The notes below the pieces were generated by a model, which worked only from the letters and a program-made list of their open reading frames with translations, had not been told where the DNA came from and did not search any database. A DNA stretch of 64,000 nt from Pomacea canaliculata (lineage: Eukaryota > Mollusca > Gastropoda > Architaenioglossa > Ampullariidae): the NCBI RefSeq assembly GCF_003073045.1, contig NC_037592.1, positions 6,127,924-6,191,923 on the forward strand. Direction: 5' to 3'. Shown here one piece after another: positions 36,661-48,775 of this stretch (position 1 is the first letter of the stretch; every line of letters starts with the position of its first letter). Position numbers and translations under genes: made by a program.

Positions 36661-38649
36661 TTATGCAGAATTTAAGCAACTTTTCCAAAAAAATAACAAT
36701 GAAACTCTTGGATTCAATGAGTGGTAGACGAGCAAGAGCTTGATCTTGTACTCTCCACTTGCAGGTAAGCTAATCCTTCACTGGTTTGTGGTCCTCTCAC
36801 TAGTAATTAGGGGCCGTAACCTGGCCCATCTACTTGCTGTCAAGGGACTGAACTGGGTTGGAAATATGTCAAAAAAATTAATTTGTTCAGATTTTGTTTT
36901 TTTACAACTCTCTTTTTACCTTTGTTTACGAACAATTTGTTTCGTTATACATTTTGTTTGCATTCAGAATCTTTATCTTCATGTGTTGGAAGTGTTTCTC
37001 ATAATTTGTTTTCTCCTTTATTACAAACTTTAGCTATAGTTGCTATTATTCGTGTTACATTTTCTCAATTCTTTAAAATATTTATGTAATAAAAAAAACT
37101 GACTTTCTATTGTTTTCAGTATGCTACATTGTGAAATAGAGGTTTTATTATGAATGAAGTGAAAATAAATGATTTACATGTTGCTGTTCTTTGACTAAGC
37201 TGTGCAAAACGTTGCTGAATAATTGAAATTCTTCACATTAGAGAAGAGGGCGGTGTCAAAGTTTTCATATTTTAAATCACAAACACATCTGACTTCTTTG
37301 TTGGTATAGATAATTACAAATAAATCATTCCAAGCTTTGCACTCAACCTCAATGTCCCAGCGGAGTTGCTCACAGCTGGCGAGGAGGAGCTTCCAAAGAC
37401 TTTTACCACCCTGTGCAGAAACATCTGGGCGACCAAGCAGTGACTACACATTTCAGAGGTTTCTCTTCCGTACTCGAGAACTGTTAGACTCCGGCAAACA
37501 CCAGCAGGTCTTTGTAAGGGAACCTATTGATGCCCAAAACTGTGTAGACGGTGCATACTAGTCTTCCTTCAGAGAGTAAGAAAGAGAGGAAGACATGGTC
37601 GACTGATTTTTTTTCCAGCTCTGAACTCTGCTCGTTTGAGTGAGTGTTCTGGACACGAGAGCTGAACCCATCACCTTTAGTGTTTTGCTGACAAGAGAGT
37701 GTTTTACCATTTTTATATAAGCATGCTTGCTTGCTTGGTTTATTACACTTCCAGCATGTGTGGAATTTAGGTTTTTGGAATAGGGGTTACGAAGGAAAAT
37801 ACATAAAACTGCTCTGGGAAGTGACCGCTGTGTTACCTGGTGTTATATCCAGGGATAAGTACCTAAACTTGAGGGGAGATATGAACCTAAAGCTTTATGA
37901 TCATCACTTCAAAGGTGATAAGAGATCCTTGTACCGCTGCGCTACCAAGTCAACCCGGTACAAGAAGCAGATTCCATTCGCTGTTTATACAGAATCAGGG
38001 GCGTAATATCGTTTATAATACACAAAAAGTGGGAATGGCGAGACTATGGCCCCAGCAAGTCATTATTCTCCAATCAGCTGTGACACGTTTTCTTTTCATT
38101 ATGTTTCTTTGTTTCTGTTTACAAAAATGATACAAAGTGCAGATGCTTCCTATCAGAATTGTCCTCCTTGAAACCATGGTAATACCTAAAACTGCAGAGA
38201 ACATTAAAAACACCCACGTCTAGTTAAAAGTCATCAATATCTGTATTTGTTTGCATACACACTCAGTTGTGTGTTTTATTTACTCTTGGAGTCTTGTTTT
38301 ATTTTAATAAATTATTTATAAACATTTATATACAACCATAAGAGTTTAAGCTCTTTTCTTTCTGAAATAATCATCAAATTCATTGCCTCCAGGAAAACTG
38401 TATATTAAAAAAAAAATTTTCTTGAATGGACGGCTGTTTTGCTTATGAAATTTATTTTTTTACTCTTTAACTTTCCTAAGCTGTCAATTTCAGCCTTCCT
38501 CATTACAGAAAACTTTTGTAGAACTTAGCTCTAAAATATTGTGAGTTGGCTGGGTACACAGATACACATTTGTAAGGAGAACTGCCGAAACAAATAAAAA
38601 GATAAATTATATTACCACTGTAAAGTCTCTTGAAGATTTTACAATACAA
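36661..38649. other. Intergenic region upstream of copy E
   Basis: No convincing gene. A donor-like ACTTGCAG|GTAAGC lies near 36765. From about 38215 to 38530 the sequence matches 55760-56075 upstream of copy F, so this is the proper 5' approach to an array member. In F that approach leads on to promoter unit P3; here it runs into a LINE fragment and then the LTR element. Confidence 0.5.
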
Positions 38650-39035
38650 TTTTATTGATCCCCAGGTGCAGTTCAAAATAGTGTTCGTACTAGCAATAAT
38701 ATATATATAGATATGCATGATATAAAAGAGATGATATAAATGTAGATATTGAAATAGTGTCTCTCCCTTACACAGTAAAGATGAGAACTCACATGCCAAC
38801 ACATGATCAGAAATAGAGAGGATGCGGGATGCCTTCCTGAGGATTTGCTGATGCCAAGTCCCTCTGGCTGGTTCCGGTGATCTTGGAACAAATATTAACA
38901 ATGGAGACGAGACTGTTCCTGTTCCCTAGGAAGAGGCTGTGAAACCAAGAGATCAAAGAAAAAGTGATGAGACCCTCGATGAAGGACTAATAGAACCGAG
39001 TGAGAATGACAGAGAAAGTCAGTGTCAGATTTTGA
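38650..39035 (-). mobile_element. LINE 3'-end fragment (CR1/L2-like), copy 2
   Basis: Almost identical to 25161-25545, over the same span. In minus-strand sense its 5' side ends where the LTR element's left part begins. It shows the same C-terminal pattern DHVLACEF and the same GATCAATAAAA tail. Confidence 0.6.
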
Positions 39036-39588
39036 ATAAATTCATTAGAGTCTTAGTTACTCACACTTGACTGATATCCACCCACACAAGCGACTTGAGG
39101 CAACCACATATTCGTTCCAATGCTTATTAATAACAGGTGTTGACTCGGCAGACACCTACAGACGACTCAAAATATATTTGCTGGGGGTCAACACATGACC
39201 CAGGCACCACAAATAAATTCCCGGCACCACACAGATACACTCCAGGGAATCACACAGATAAACCCAGCATCACAAATATACTCCAGGGAATCACACAGAT
39301 ACTCCCGGCACCACACAGATAAACTTGCAGGGATCGATACACACTCAATATCCCAAGCGAACACCACACACACTTTCTATCCGACTCTCTTCCCTGCTCA
39401 CAGCCGTCTGCTTTCTTCCAAATATTTTTTTCACTTGCGTCCGACTAAAATTACGTCATAAAATGACGTCGGGTTCTGACGCGAAACCACGACGTATCCA
39501 AACATATCTTAAATGCAAGGCAATAATTTTTAACAAAACGAAAGACAGGGGCGACAACCTCCTGTCCCTAATAAACTGGTCCCTGACA
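39033..39588 (-). repeat. 3' LTR part of the Gmr1-like element
   Basis: In element sense it begins TGTCAGGGACC just after a purine tract (AAGAGGGGAGGAA). The TGTCA start mirrors the TGACA end of the 5' LTR part at the other side. It contains a short minisatellite at about 39200-39330, with variants of CACCACACAGATACACTCC and CCAGGGAATCACACAGATA. The outer border at about 39033 abuts the LINE fragment and is uncertain. Confidence 0.6.
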
Positions 39589-39848
39589 TTCCTCCCCTCT
39601 TACAAAACAAAAATGTTCACATTTTTGCTAACTGTACTACTATATTTCTCACTATATTACTAAGGAGATTCACAATTTTGCCGTTCCACTCTATATCTCA
39701 TTACAATGTTAAGGAATTTCACATTTTTACTGTACCGCTCATGTTCTCACAACAATGCTAAAGAATTTTACATATTGCTGTACCTCTCTTTTTCTCATTA
39801 CAAGGTTAAGGAATGTCACATTTTTGGCTCATTTTTCTCACTACAATA

Positions 39849-40370
39849 CTAAGGAACTTCTTGATCTGTCTCCGTTCGTGACAAGGCGTCTGCTAATTTG
39901 TTGTTAGTTCCCTTAATAGGCTCAATATCAAATTTGAATTCTTGCAGGGCTAAAGCCCATCTCATTATTCGTGCATTTTTATACGGAGTGGAGGTGAGGA
40001 AGGTGAGGGGTTTGTGATCTGTAAAAAGAACAAACTGTCTGCCGTACAGATAACGAGACAGTTTCAGAACAGCCAGACGATCGCTAAACCATTCCTCTCT
40101 ACGGTATATACCGTGCCTCTCTGTCCAGTAGTTTGCGACTGATGTACATGACTGGAAGAGGGCTTCGTCGTGTTGCTGCAGTAACACCGCTCCTAGCCCC
40201 ACAGCGGCTGCATCGGTTTGTAGCAGGAAGGGTAATGCAAAGTCCGGCAACCGCAGGATTGGAAAGTTGGATAAGAGGCATTGAATTTTCTCTAGTGCCG
40301 CCTGACACTCTGTAGTCCAATGTATCGAACGTGGACTGGTTCCTCTTACCAATTCTGATATGGGCGCCAT
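39849..40370 (-). mobile_element. RNase H region of the Gmr1-like element
   Basis: Shows TDHKPLTF and a C-terminal KLADALSR motif, typical of Ty3/gypsy RNase H, preceded by the end of the reverse transcriptase connection region (LQTDAAAVGLGAVL). Confidence 0.85.
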
Positions 40371-40439
40371 TATTTTGGAAAAGTCGGCGATGTATCGCCG
40401 ATAATATCTATGAGCCCTAGCAGTGATCTCACTTGCTTC

Positions 40440-41270
40440 TTGGTTGTGGCGTTTTAAGGTCTAATATCTTCTGGACAAGTACACGGTCGGGTCTCATGAC
40501 ACCTTGGCCAATTTGGTGTCTAGGTAGAGTATCTGAGTGTATCCCGAATGGATCTTTGAAGGTCGGGCTGTTAGTTGATATTGGGATAGCGTTGACAATA
40601 CTCCTTGAGGTGGATAAATGGTCATCCCAAGTATCACTTCGGTGATCAGGTCGTCAAGAAGTGGTATGTAGCGAATTTTTCTAAGTGCAGTAAGCGCATG
40701 GCGCGTGCAAAGTAGCTGGTGCTGTCACCAGTCCGAAAGGCATTCTGCTCCACTGGAAAAGTCCTTTCGTTGTTTGGAATGCTGTCTTATAACGGTCTTC
40801 TTGTTTGACTGGTATTTGCCAATACCCTTTGGCTAGATCAATTTTAGTGAAGAATTTGGCTGAGGCAAGTTTAACGTAGACCGCCTCTGGGTCCGGAATT
40901 GGCTCTGCATCAAACTGAGTTATCTGATTGAGGGACCTGTAGTCAACACAGAAGCGTATTGAGCCGTCTTTCTTCTTAATCAGGAGAACAGGTGAAGAAT
41001 AGGGGGAGGTAGATGGTTCAATCACTCCGAGTTTTAGCATAGCGTCCACTTCCGCTTCTATCTGTTGTTGTAGAGCGAATGGTACGGGGTAAGGACGCTG
41101 TCGAATTACTTTGTCCTGTGTTAACTTTATTTCGTGTTCGATAGCTCCCTGAAACAACCCTGGGCGGGCTGTCAGCACGTGTTGATAATGGTTGAACAAT
41201 TTCTGTAAAATCAGTTGGCGGGACGGCGGTAGGTCTGGATTAATGTGAATGTTCGCTACGTTCTCTGAGT
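40440..41270 (-). mobile_element. Reverse transcriptase region of the Gmr1-like element
   Basis: Shows VIEPSTSPYSSPVLLIKKKD, FCVDYRSLN, KIDLAKGYWQIPV and RMPFGLVTAPA, which are standard Ty3/gypsy reverse transcriptase blocks. Upstream in element sense it joins directly to the integrase C-terminal part. Confidence 0.88.
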
Positions 41271-41489
41271 CAGCGTGGGCCACCGTGGGTAGGGGGGCGA
41301 TGTCCGCTGTCTCAGGTGACTGGAGAATTGCCACATTACATGAGATGCACTGGGTTGGAGGCAGCTCCTGTTGGTTCTGGAGGTTTTGGGGGGAAAGTTG
41401 TTGGGGGCAGAAGTCGGGTGAGATGATCTCCTCAAAGTCAGGAGACGTGGGAATAGGAGATATAAGCAGGGTGTTTTCCACATTCTGTG

Positions 41490-42570
41490 CGATACTGGTT
41501 GAGGACGAGTTTTCTCGCCGGTGATATTGTTTTAACATATTAATGTGATACATCTTTTCTTGGTTCTTTATCTTCAAGGTATAGTCAGGATGGCGTTCCT
41601 TCAGGATGAAGTAGGGGCCTTTCCACATCATGAGTAACTTATTAGCTTTCGTAGGTCTCAATACTAGCACTTCGTCTCCGACACTGAGATGGCGTTGCAC
41701 CGCCTGCTTGTCGTAATAAGCTTTGCTCTAGCGGGTGGCTAAGTCAGCCTGTTCCGTGGCCTGTTGTAATGTCTCCCTCAGGATGTCTTTGAGGTCAATA
41801 ATGTACTGGAAAATCGACTTTTCTTCAGAATGGGTTGGTTCTTCCTCCTTCCATTTTGCGGCTAAAAGATCCATGGGCCCACGTACCTTCCGTCCATAAA
41901 GTAGCTCGAAAGGGGAGAACGCTGTTGAGGTGTGGACGGTTTCTCGGCATGCAAAAAGTAATACCGGCAGGTAACGGTGCCACTGCCTGGGTTCCTTTTC
42001 GATGACTCTCCGGAGCATTGGTTTAAGTGTTCCATGAAATCGTTCTACGCACCCGTTGGTTTGTGGCGTGATAGGGGGTAGAATGCAGCGTTCTTATCGA
42101 TAGTGTCTGCATGATTTCTTCCATCAACTGGGATGTAAATTGGGATCCCCTATCGTTAGTATCTCTTGAGGAAAACCTACTCGGCTAAAGATGGTTAGCA
42201 ACGTTTCTCCCACGGTGATGGTATCAATTTTCCTGTGCGGTATTGCTTCCGGATAGCGTGTGGCGAGGTCAATCAGGGTCAACACATGTGTGTGTCCCTC
42301 CTCCGAAGGTGGATGCAGAGGTCAACGAGATTACCGCGACCCTGCGAAAAGGTTTCTGCAATGGTGGGCACCTTCACCATGGGAACTGGTGGAAACTCTC
42401 CCTGGTGCTGTTGTTCGTTGGCAGATGTCACAGGTTCTACAATATTGCTGGGTGTCCCTCCTCACTTTTGGCCACCAAAATTGATTTCTAATTCGCCTCA
42501 AAGTGGTACGATTTCCCATGTGGCCTGACAAAGGGTTGTCGTGGCCCAGTCTCATCACCGTCAAACGTAG
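41490..42570 (-). mobile_element. Integrase region of the Gmr1-like element
   Basis: The zinc-binding H2C2 domain lies at about 42430-42564 (GHMGNRTTLRRI ... CRTCDICQR), then the catalytic-core region (PFELLYGRKVRGP near 41880), and a C-terminal GPY/F-type module (MMWKGPYFIL near 41600). It lies 5' of the reverse transcriptase, the diagnostic order for Gmr1. Confidence 0.85.
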
Positions 42571-42756
42571 CTTTTCAGGGACGACAATTTGTTGTATTTG
42601 ACCACTGTCTTGTTTATATCACGATGGAGAATTCCTTTTTTATAATAGAATGATTCTAGCCTCCTCGCGAAGTAAGCTGCTGGTCTGCCATGTTCTCACC
42701 ATTTCTAGGGAAGGGTCGCTTCTCTGAAGCTCCATTAACTGGGGCTTGGTTACATC

Positions 42757-44353
42757 TCATTGAACGGTCGGACGGTTCAGTGGCTGCCGTGGTTGATCTT
42801 GTAGCTTGGACTGAGCTCTAGTAATGGCTGCCCCTGCGGATGCCAATCCCTCTTCAGGTAGATTGAAGGTGACGCGGCGGGCTCCTCTTACGTTTCCAAT
42901 GATGAGGTCCGCCACCGGATTTTTAATGACACAGCACTTTAAGATTCCCATGTAAAAGGGTGTTTCAACTGGAACTCGTGCTAGTGGAAATACCTCAACC
43001 TTTCCCCCAAATGTAATGCAGGATTGCTGTTTATGTAGGTAATCCTCTGGACGAATTAAGGATTCCCGGATGCCTGCAATGGTTGCTCCCGAGTCCCGCA
43101 GTACGCAGACCTCCTGTCCTCTAACCTTCCCCGGGTATAGATGGAGGCGTCCCAGTTGCTCCTCTTTCGAGGCTGAACATATGATGGCTGCATTGGCTGG
43201 GAATGGTTTACTTTCACTGGAGCCATCTCTGACGTTACCTCTCGGCCGGTTTTCGGGACAGTCTCTGGCAATGTGTCCGTAGCCGAAACAGTTGTAACAT
43301 CGGCGTGGAGGTGTCCACCGGTCCGGATGTCCTGGATTTTTTTCTTCGGGATGGTGAGGCGGGGAGGGATGTTGCTTCTGGGTCCCCCTGGGAGGTGGTG
43401 AAGAGGGTGGACTTCCCCGTGGGTTTCTATTATTAAAAGTGTTTCGACGACCAGAGGAATAGTTAACATGGTATTGCCGTCGGTCCTGCCGAGCTTTCGT
43501 AGGTGGAGACGCTGGTGGTGTGCTACACCCCACATTGGCGAACATGGATCGCTCGGCTCGCCTGGCCAGTGATTTGTGGGGGTGAGCTAAGCGGTAGTGT
43601 TCCGCATGCTCGGCCACAGATGTAACGGTCTTTAAGCTTCTCTCGCGTAAAAATACTACCAGGTCCGTGGGCACACTTTCATAAAATTGTTCTCTTAGTA
43701 GTAAGTTCCTTAGATGTTCGTAGTCCTTTGGAATATCGGAGAGGGTAATCCACCGGTCGGCCAAACTGGCTAGTCGAGTTAGGAATTCAGTCATGGATTC
43801 CTCGGCTTAGGGCCGCACTGTCCGAAACTTTTCTCGGTATCCTTCCTCTGTATTTCGGAACCTAAGAAGTAACTCCCTTTTGAGATCTTCGTAAGGAACT
43901 GTTCCGTTCGCACACATAGTGTGATAAAGGGTAAGGGCTTTTCCATGAAGATGGGAGGCTAAGTATAAAGGCCAGACCTCTTTAGGCCAATTGAAAGTTC
44001 TGGCGTGGTTTTCAAAAATAAAAAGATAGGGAGTCCATGTCATCTTTGTCCTCCTGAAATGCTAGTAGTTTAGGAACATAGCCTTTGAAGGGGCGCTCAG
44101 TTTTCTCTTGGCTTATACTTCCGGAATAGGTTTCTTTCTTCAGCTCCAACTCCATCCTAAGTTTCTCCAATTCAAACTGACGCTCAGCTTCTCTTTCTGC
44201 CCTTTCAGCCTCAGCTTTTCTTTCTGCTCTTTCTTCAGATCTTTCTTGTCGCTCGATACACTGTAGGGCATATTCAGTCAAGGCTTCGTCCTTTAGGCCC
44301 ATAATTTCTCCTTCCCTTAGGTAGGAAGCTACATCCCTCGTCGGTTCTGCCAT
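42757..44353 (-). mobile_element. Gag and protease-like region of the Gmr1-like element
   Basis: It starts with a charged Glu/Arg-rich segment (about 44110-44353) and a capsid-like region, then a zinc knuckle CYNCFGYGHIARDC near 43261-43303 and a protease-like DSGAT motif near 43080-43100. Confidence 0.8.
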
Positions 44354-44927
44354 GTTTTCTACAATTTCCTACTCCAGATTAATATCTACAATTATTATCA
44401 AACAGTATAGATAAACATTCACTCAAAGTTTTCACACCTATAAACGTGCACCAGGTTCACTAAATGTTCACAATAGTTAACAAAATCAATTCTCAAGTAT
44501 CAACATCCAATATGTCATCAACTACATCAAAATTAACTTATCTCTAAAGGTAATAACAAACCATTTCAAAGCATATCACCAATTAAAGAACAGCGTCACA
44601 TCATAACAAAGATAATTAGAGAAAGCCTACAAATTTTTTTTTTCAAATACAAGAAAGAGTCCTACAGGACCCACTCTCAGTTTCCAATATCTCACACACT
44701 CTACCAAGAAGAGAGAGCTTGGAAAGAAAGTCAAAGCACGAAAGTAGATAAAGACACTAATCCCTTACTGTGGAGTGAGCTGTACAATCTCCACAGACCC
44801 GTAGAGCTGGAGACGGGGAATATCGCACACAGCCCCACAAATTTTCAACTTAACTTACTACACGAGAGTTATACTTAGTTATACACTTAGTTATACACTT
44901 ACTACCTATACTACAAGCCCACGACAA

Positions 44928-44945
44928 ATCACGTCGGGGTCACCA
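44928..44945 (-). other. Primer-binding site complementary to tRNA-Trp
   Basis: In element sense TGGTGACCCCGACGTGAT, directly inside the 5' LTR part. From memory of animal tRNA-Trp, whose 3' end is ...ATCACGTCGGGGTCACCA, this is an 18-base perfect complement, and it extends three more bases. This fixes the orientation of the element and the inner border of its 5' LTR. Confidence 0.8.
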
Positions 44946-44946
44946 A

Positions 44947-45097
44947 TGTCATGAACGCTCTTTTATAAAATCTCTTTCTCACTCTCTCAACACGCACGCG
45001 TTCCCTTGCGTATTCTTTCAAACATAAAGCACAAAGATTTGTCGTGGAAATAAAAATAACTTTAAATCAATCCAACATCAACTAAATATATACATAT
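44947..45097 (-). repeat. 5' LTR part of the Gmr1-like element
   Basis: About 150 bp ending TGACA in element sense just before the primer-binding site. It shows no match to the 3' LTR part, so the two probably represent different portions of one LTR. The outer border is where homology to the ankyrin genes resumes, near 45097. Confidence 0.5.
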
Positions 45098-48000
45098 AGT
45101 CGATATTAATACGAGATGTAGGACAGGTGATACAGCAATACACCTGGCTGCTAAATATCAGAAATGGCAAATCGTAAAGCTGTTTGTAGAAGAAGGTATA
45201 ATAACAGACGAACTAGACAGTGAAGGCTTTTGTATTCTTCACAGGTTGGCTATGGAAAATAAGATTGATGACACTTTGCTCAGTTCCTTTTTGGAGATCA
45301 GCATTAATCCTCGTTCTTTGTCTGGAGACACAGTGTTGCACATGGCCGCAAAACACGAAAAATGGCAGCTGGTAAGGCGCCTAGTAGAGCTCGTAGAAAA
45401 CATAGACGAGAGAGATTCTGAGGACTTGACTGTCATCCAAAGACTCGTTGTGTCTAAGGATGAAGCTCGGTTGCATAGAGAATTATTCTCTCGCCTCATT
45501 GAACTCGGCGCTGACTACACCTGTCGAGATCAAAACGGCGACACTGTGTTACACCTGGCGGCTAGAAATGGCCACTGGGAGATTGTCAAGTACCTTGTGC
45601 AGCTTGGAGAACCAACAGACACGCCAGACAGCGAGGGTTTTGTAATTCTTCACAGAGCAGTAACAGCAGACACTGGAGATTCTTGTGCGCAAGACATGCT
45701 TTGTTCCATTCTAAAAAGTAATCCTGAATTGAGCAAACGAACAAAACATGGCGAAATGGCCATACATCTAGCAGCTAGATATGAACGATGGGAAACTGTC
45801 GTGATCTTGCTAGAGCATGGGGCAAATGTTTTTGATTGCGACAGTGAGAATGTCAGTGTTCTTCAACAAATAATTAAGTGTCAGTCTTCCTTTCCCCTTG
45901 CATTGCCCATTCTTCAACGAACAGTCGTAATACATACAGCAGAACATCATTACAATTTATACAATACACTTGTATGTGAAGCAGCAAAATGTAGTAAATG
46001 GGATCTTCTACAATACTTAATAGATGTTTGCGGGGTCAATATAGGCAAACTTGCTTTAGATGGCTTGAGTTTGCTACACATCGTAGCCCAAACTAAGTTT
46101 ACACAGTACCCTCATCAAATTATCAGTGAACTTGTCAAACGTCTTCTGAATAAAGGCATGAAATTGGAAGACAGATGTCCAAATGGAAACACACCACTGC
46201 ACTTAGCAGCTAAATCTGACAACTGGGATTTAGTCAAGTATTTAGTGGAGCAAGGGGCGAACATTCAAAGCCCCGACAGTGAGGGCCTCCTTGTGCTCCA
46301 GCGACTGGCCATGTCCAGCAGTTATGGTGAGAATCAGCGGGAATTCCTAAGACTTCTCATCAAAAAAGGAGCTGATGTCAAAGTGCGTGACTCCAACGGA
46401 AACTCTCTGCTTCATCTTGGTGGCAAAGCGAACAACTGGTCCTTTGTTTTACATATCATACAAGAGTCTACTGACCTTCAACCAGAAGAGCTTGACAATG
46501 ATGGCTTCAACTTGTTGCATAGGTTGGCACTGTTTGACAAGCTTTAATCTGGAAATGTTATGTGGTAATGGCGACACTTGTTTGCTTCTGGCTGCAAAGC
46601 GAGAAAACTGGGTAGTTGTGAAATGTAACTGGTATTTAGTGGAGCACCTGATACAAAGAGGTGCAATAGACAAAACAATAGACAGAAAAGGTATGTCTAT
46701 ATTGCACAGATTTGTCAATGATATTAAAAGTGACCGACAGTTTCACAGAGTAGATCCCTACACAAAAACTCTTTCCGATGTACGTGATGCCATTATCTCT
46801 TCTGGTGTCGATGTAAACATTACAGACCACCAGGGTAACACAGCTTTACACATTGCAGCAATGCGCAGACAGTTTTACATAGTGAGGGATCTCATAGACA
46901 TCGTTGACAACCTCAACACCAGAGACAGTGAAGGGTTCACTGTATTACTGAGACTGTCACAAATAGCTAGACCACGATGGCTCCAAGTTTGTCAGCATCT
47001 TGTTGAGAAAGGTGCGGATATCAATATTTGCACCAAAGATGGGGAATCAGCTCTTGAACTTGCAGTCAAGAACACAACTGGCCTCTGGTAGAGGTTCTGT
47101 TGAGCAAAGGTGTCTTGTTTGATGTGCAAAATATCGAAAAAACATTTTCCCTTGCACAGATTAATAAAATCTTCACCATCAACAATTGCTACTGACATTC
47201 AACTGGAATTGATGACATTGTTAACAAATATTGGACTTTCTGTAAATATGCCGGATCCCGATGGAGATTTGCCTGCAAAACTGGCATTCAGACATAAAAA
47301 ATGGAATCTTTTGACTCATCTCTTAAACTCAGGAGCACATCAGAATCCGACATTTACAAAACGAAACTCATATCTTCACGAGCTTGCTAAAAACTCCTCC
47401 GCTGAAGGTGAGGCGGCGAATATTACGCCTACTTCTAATTAACCGTGGTATGGACATTAACCTGCTAAACGGTGTTGGGGATACACCTGTCCATGTCGCA
47501 GCTGATGAAGGCAACTTGACCATTGTAAAAATTTTTGTGGAACACGGCGCTGACACAAACATACCTGATAGGAAGGGGTGTTTTTTACTTTATAAAGTTA
47601 TTAATAAACTCGTTAATGAGGATTGGGGGATGCTGTCCACCTGTGAAATAACAGAACTCTTAAGGACTTTAGTAAATCACGGAGCAGACGTCAACTGCCG
47701 AGGACCAGACAACAAGACTGCCTTACAAGCAGCGGCTGGCAAAGACAACTGGGAAACGGTCGGGACACTCATTCAGTTAGGAGGTGTCTGTGAACTCACT
47801 CCGGATGAAAAGCTGTCGGCATTAACACTTCTTCATCTCTGTATTTCGAAAGATGTCGACGACGAAAAGATTAAGGTGTTTATCAAGTACATCACAAATG
47901 ATGGTTCGAACATAAACAATTCTTTCCAAGAAAAAAACAGATGTGGGGATCAAAAAACTTTTTTGCAGAACTGTATAGAGAAATCCAACTGGAGGATGGC

Positions 48001-48775
48001 AAAGGCATTGGTAGAATGCGGGGCACACCTCAGTCAGAAGGACACAAACGAGCCAATACTACAAATTATGGTTTCCAGATATTCAGAGAGGGATCACTCA
48101 TCATGGGTCTCCTTTCTTGACTATTTAATTTCAAGAGGGCTCGACATTAAAAGCAAGCTTCGAGAAGGGTCTGGAATACTTTTCCACGACAAGATTGTCT
48201 CAAGCTTAACTTGTAAAGAGAAGGTTACCGAATGCTTGTTTGATACATTACTGGAAAGAGGAGCCGATCCTCTGGTCGTCGACTCCAAGGGACAAACATT
48301 ACTCAGGAAAGTTTTAGACTTCGGCGAAAAGCCTGCTCTGAATGCTCTGAAAAAACTTCTTCCAATTGGAGTGACGACCCATCAACCAAAATTTACAGAG
48401 ACGATCGTACAGTCCCATGGAGGTTCATCTAAACAAACTGTTTCGCCAATGGAAAAGGTGATAGAGGATCGGAACATTTCCGCTCTCAAGATGTTAATCA
48501 AATCAGGGGCAAGCTCAAATGCTGAGTTATTTCGCTTGAATACAGAATACCAAGTGAAGATGGGTAGATGGGCGAACAAAGAGCTTCTTGAAGTTTTGAA
48601 CATGGCCACAAGGCAACCTCAGTCACTAAAATCACTGTGTCGTCTGACTGTTTCTCACTGGGTTGGTTGTGGGCCTGGCAGGAGGGACAGACTCAATCGT
48701 TTGTCTATTCCCCCTGCACTAAGACAACTCGTCTCGTTTAATGATTTACTTTCCGAAGATTTTCTTTCACAATAG
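45098..48775 (+). pseudogene. Copy E: 5'-truncated ankyrin-repeat/SOCS-box gene
   Basis: Homology starts inside an ankyrin unit matching D near 29980, so about 450 N-terminal residues, exon 1 and the promoter are absent; the LTR element lies there instead. The frame is open at 45098-46547, then shifts at a small deletion (F has about 16 extra bases here), with further shifts near 47085 and 47440. At about 46622 NWVVVK is followed at once by CNWYLVEHL: some 1.3 kb found in D (32064-33371) is missing, in frame but out of register with the ankyrin unit. The SOCS box is present (SLKSLCRLTVSH, LSIPP). The protein then stops at FLSQ, and the acidic tail is reduced to a remnant after the stop. Without a promoter it is very probably dead. 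Confidence 0.8.

Larger units (their letters stand above)
39033..45097 (-). mobile_element. Gmr1-like Ty3/gypsy LTR retroelement, broken
   Basis: A minus-strand element with parts in the order gag with zinc knuckle, protease-like region, integrase, reverse transcriptase, RNase H. Integrase before reverse transcriptase is the copia-like order known in Ty3/gypsy elements only from the Gmr1 group. The internal region is about 39589-44946, between a polypurine tract next to the 3' LTR part and a primer-binding site next to the 5' LTR part. Both LTRs look incomplete at their outer ends and do not overlap, so no age can be read from them. It is broken, with roughly five or more interruptions of its frames, and is best treated as a fossil. 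It lies where the 5' half of copy E should be. Confidence 0.85.

Noticed and set aside
37731-38006. 91-codon frame in the D-E intergenic region
   Set aside because: No family resemblance and no conserved counterpart; I could not support it as a gene.
39200-39330. CRISPR-like array
   Set aside because: The units are irregular variants without unique spacers and lie inside an LTR.
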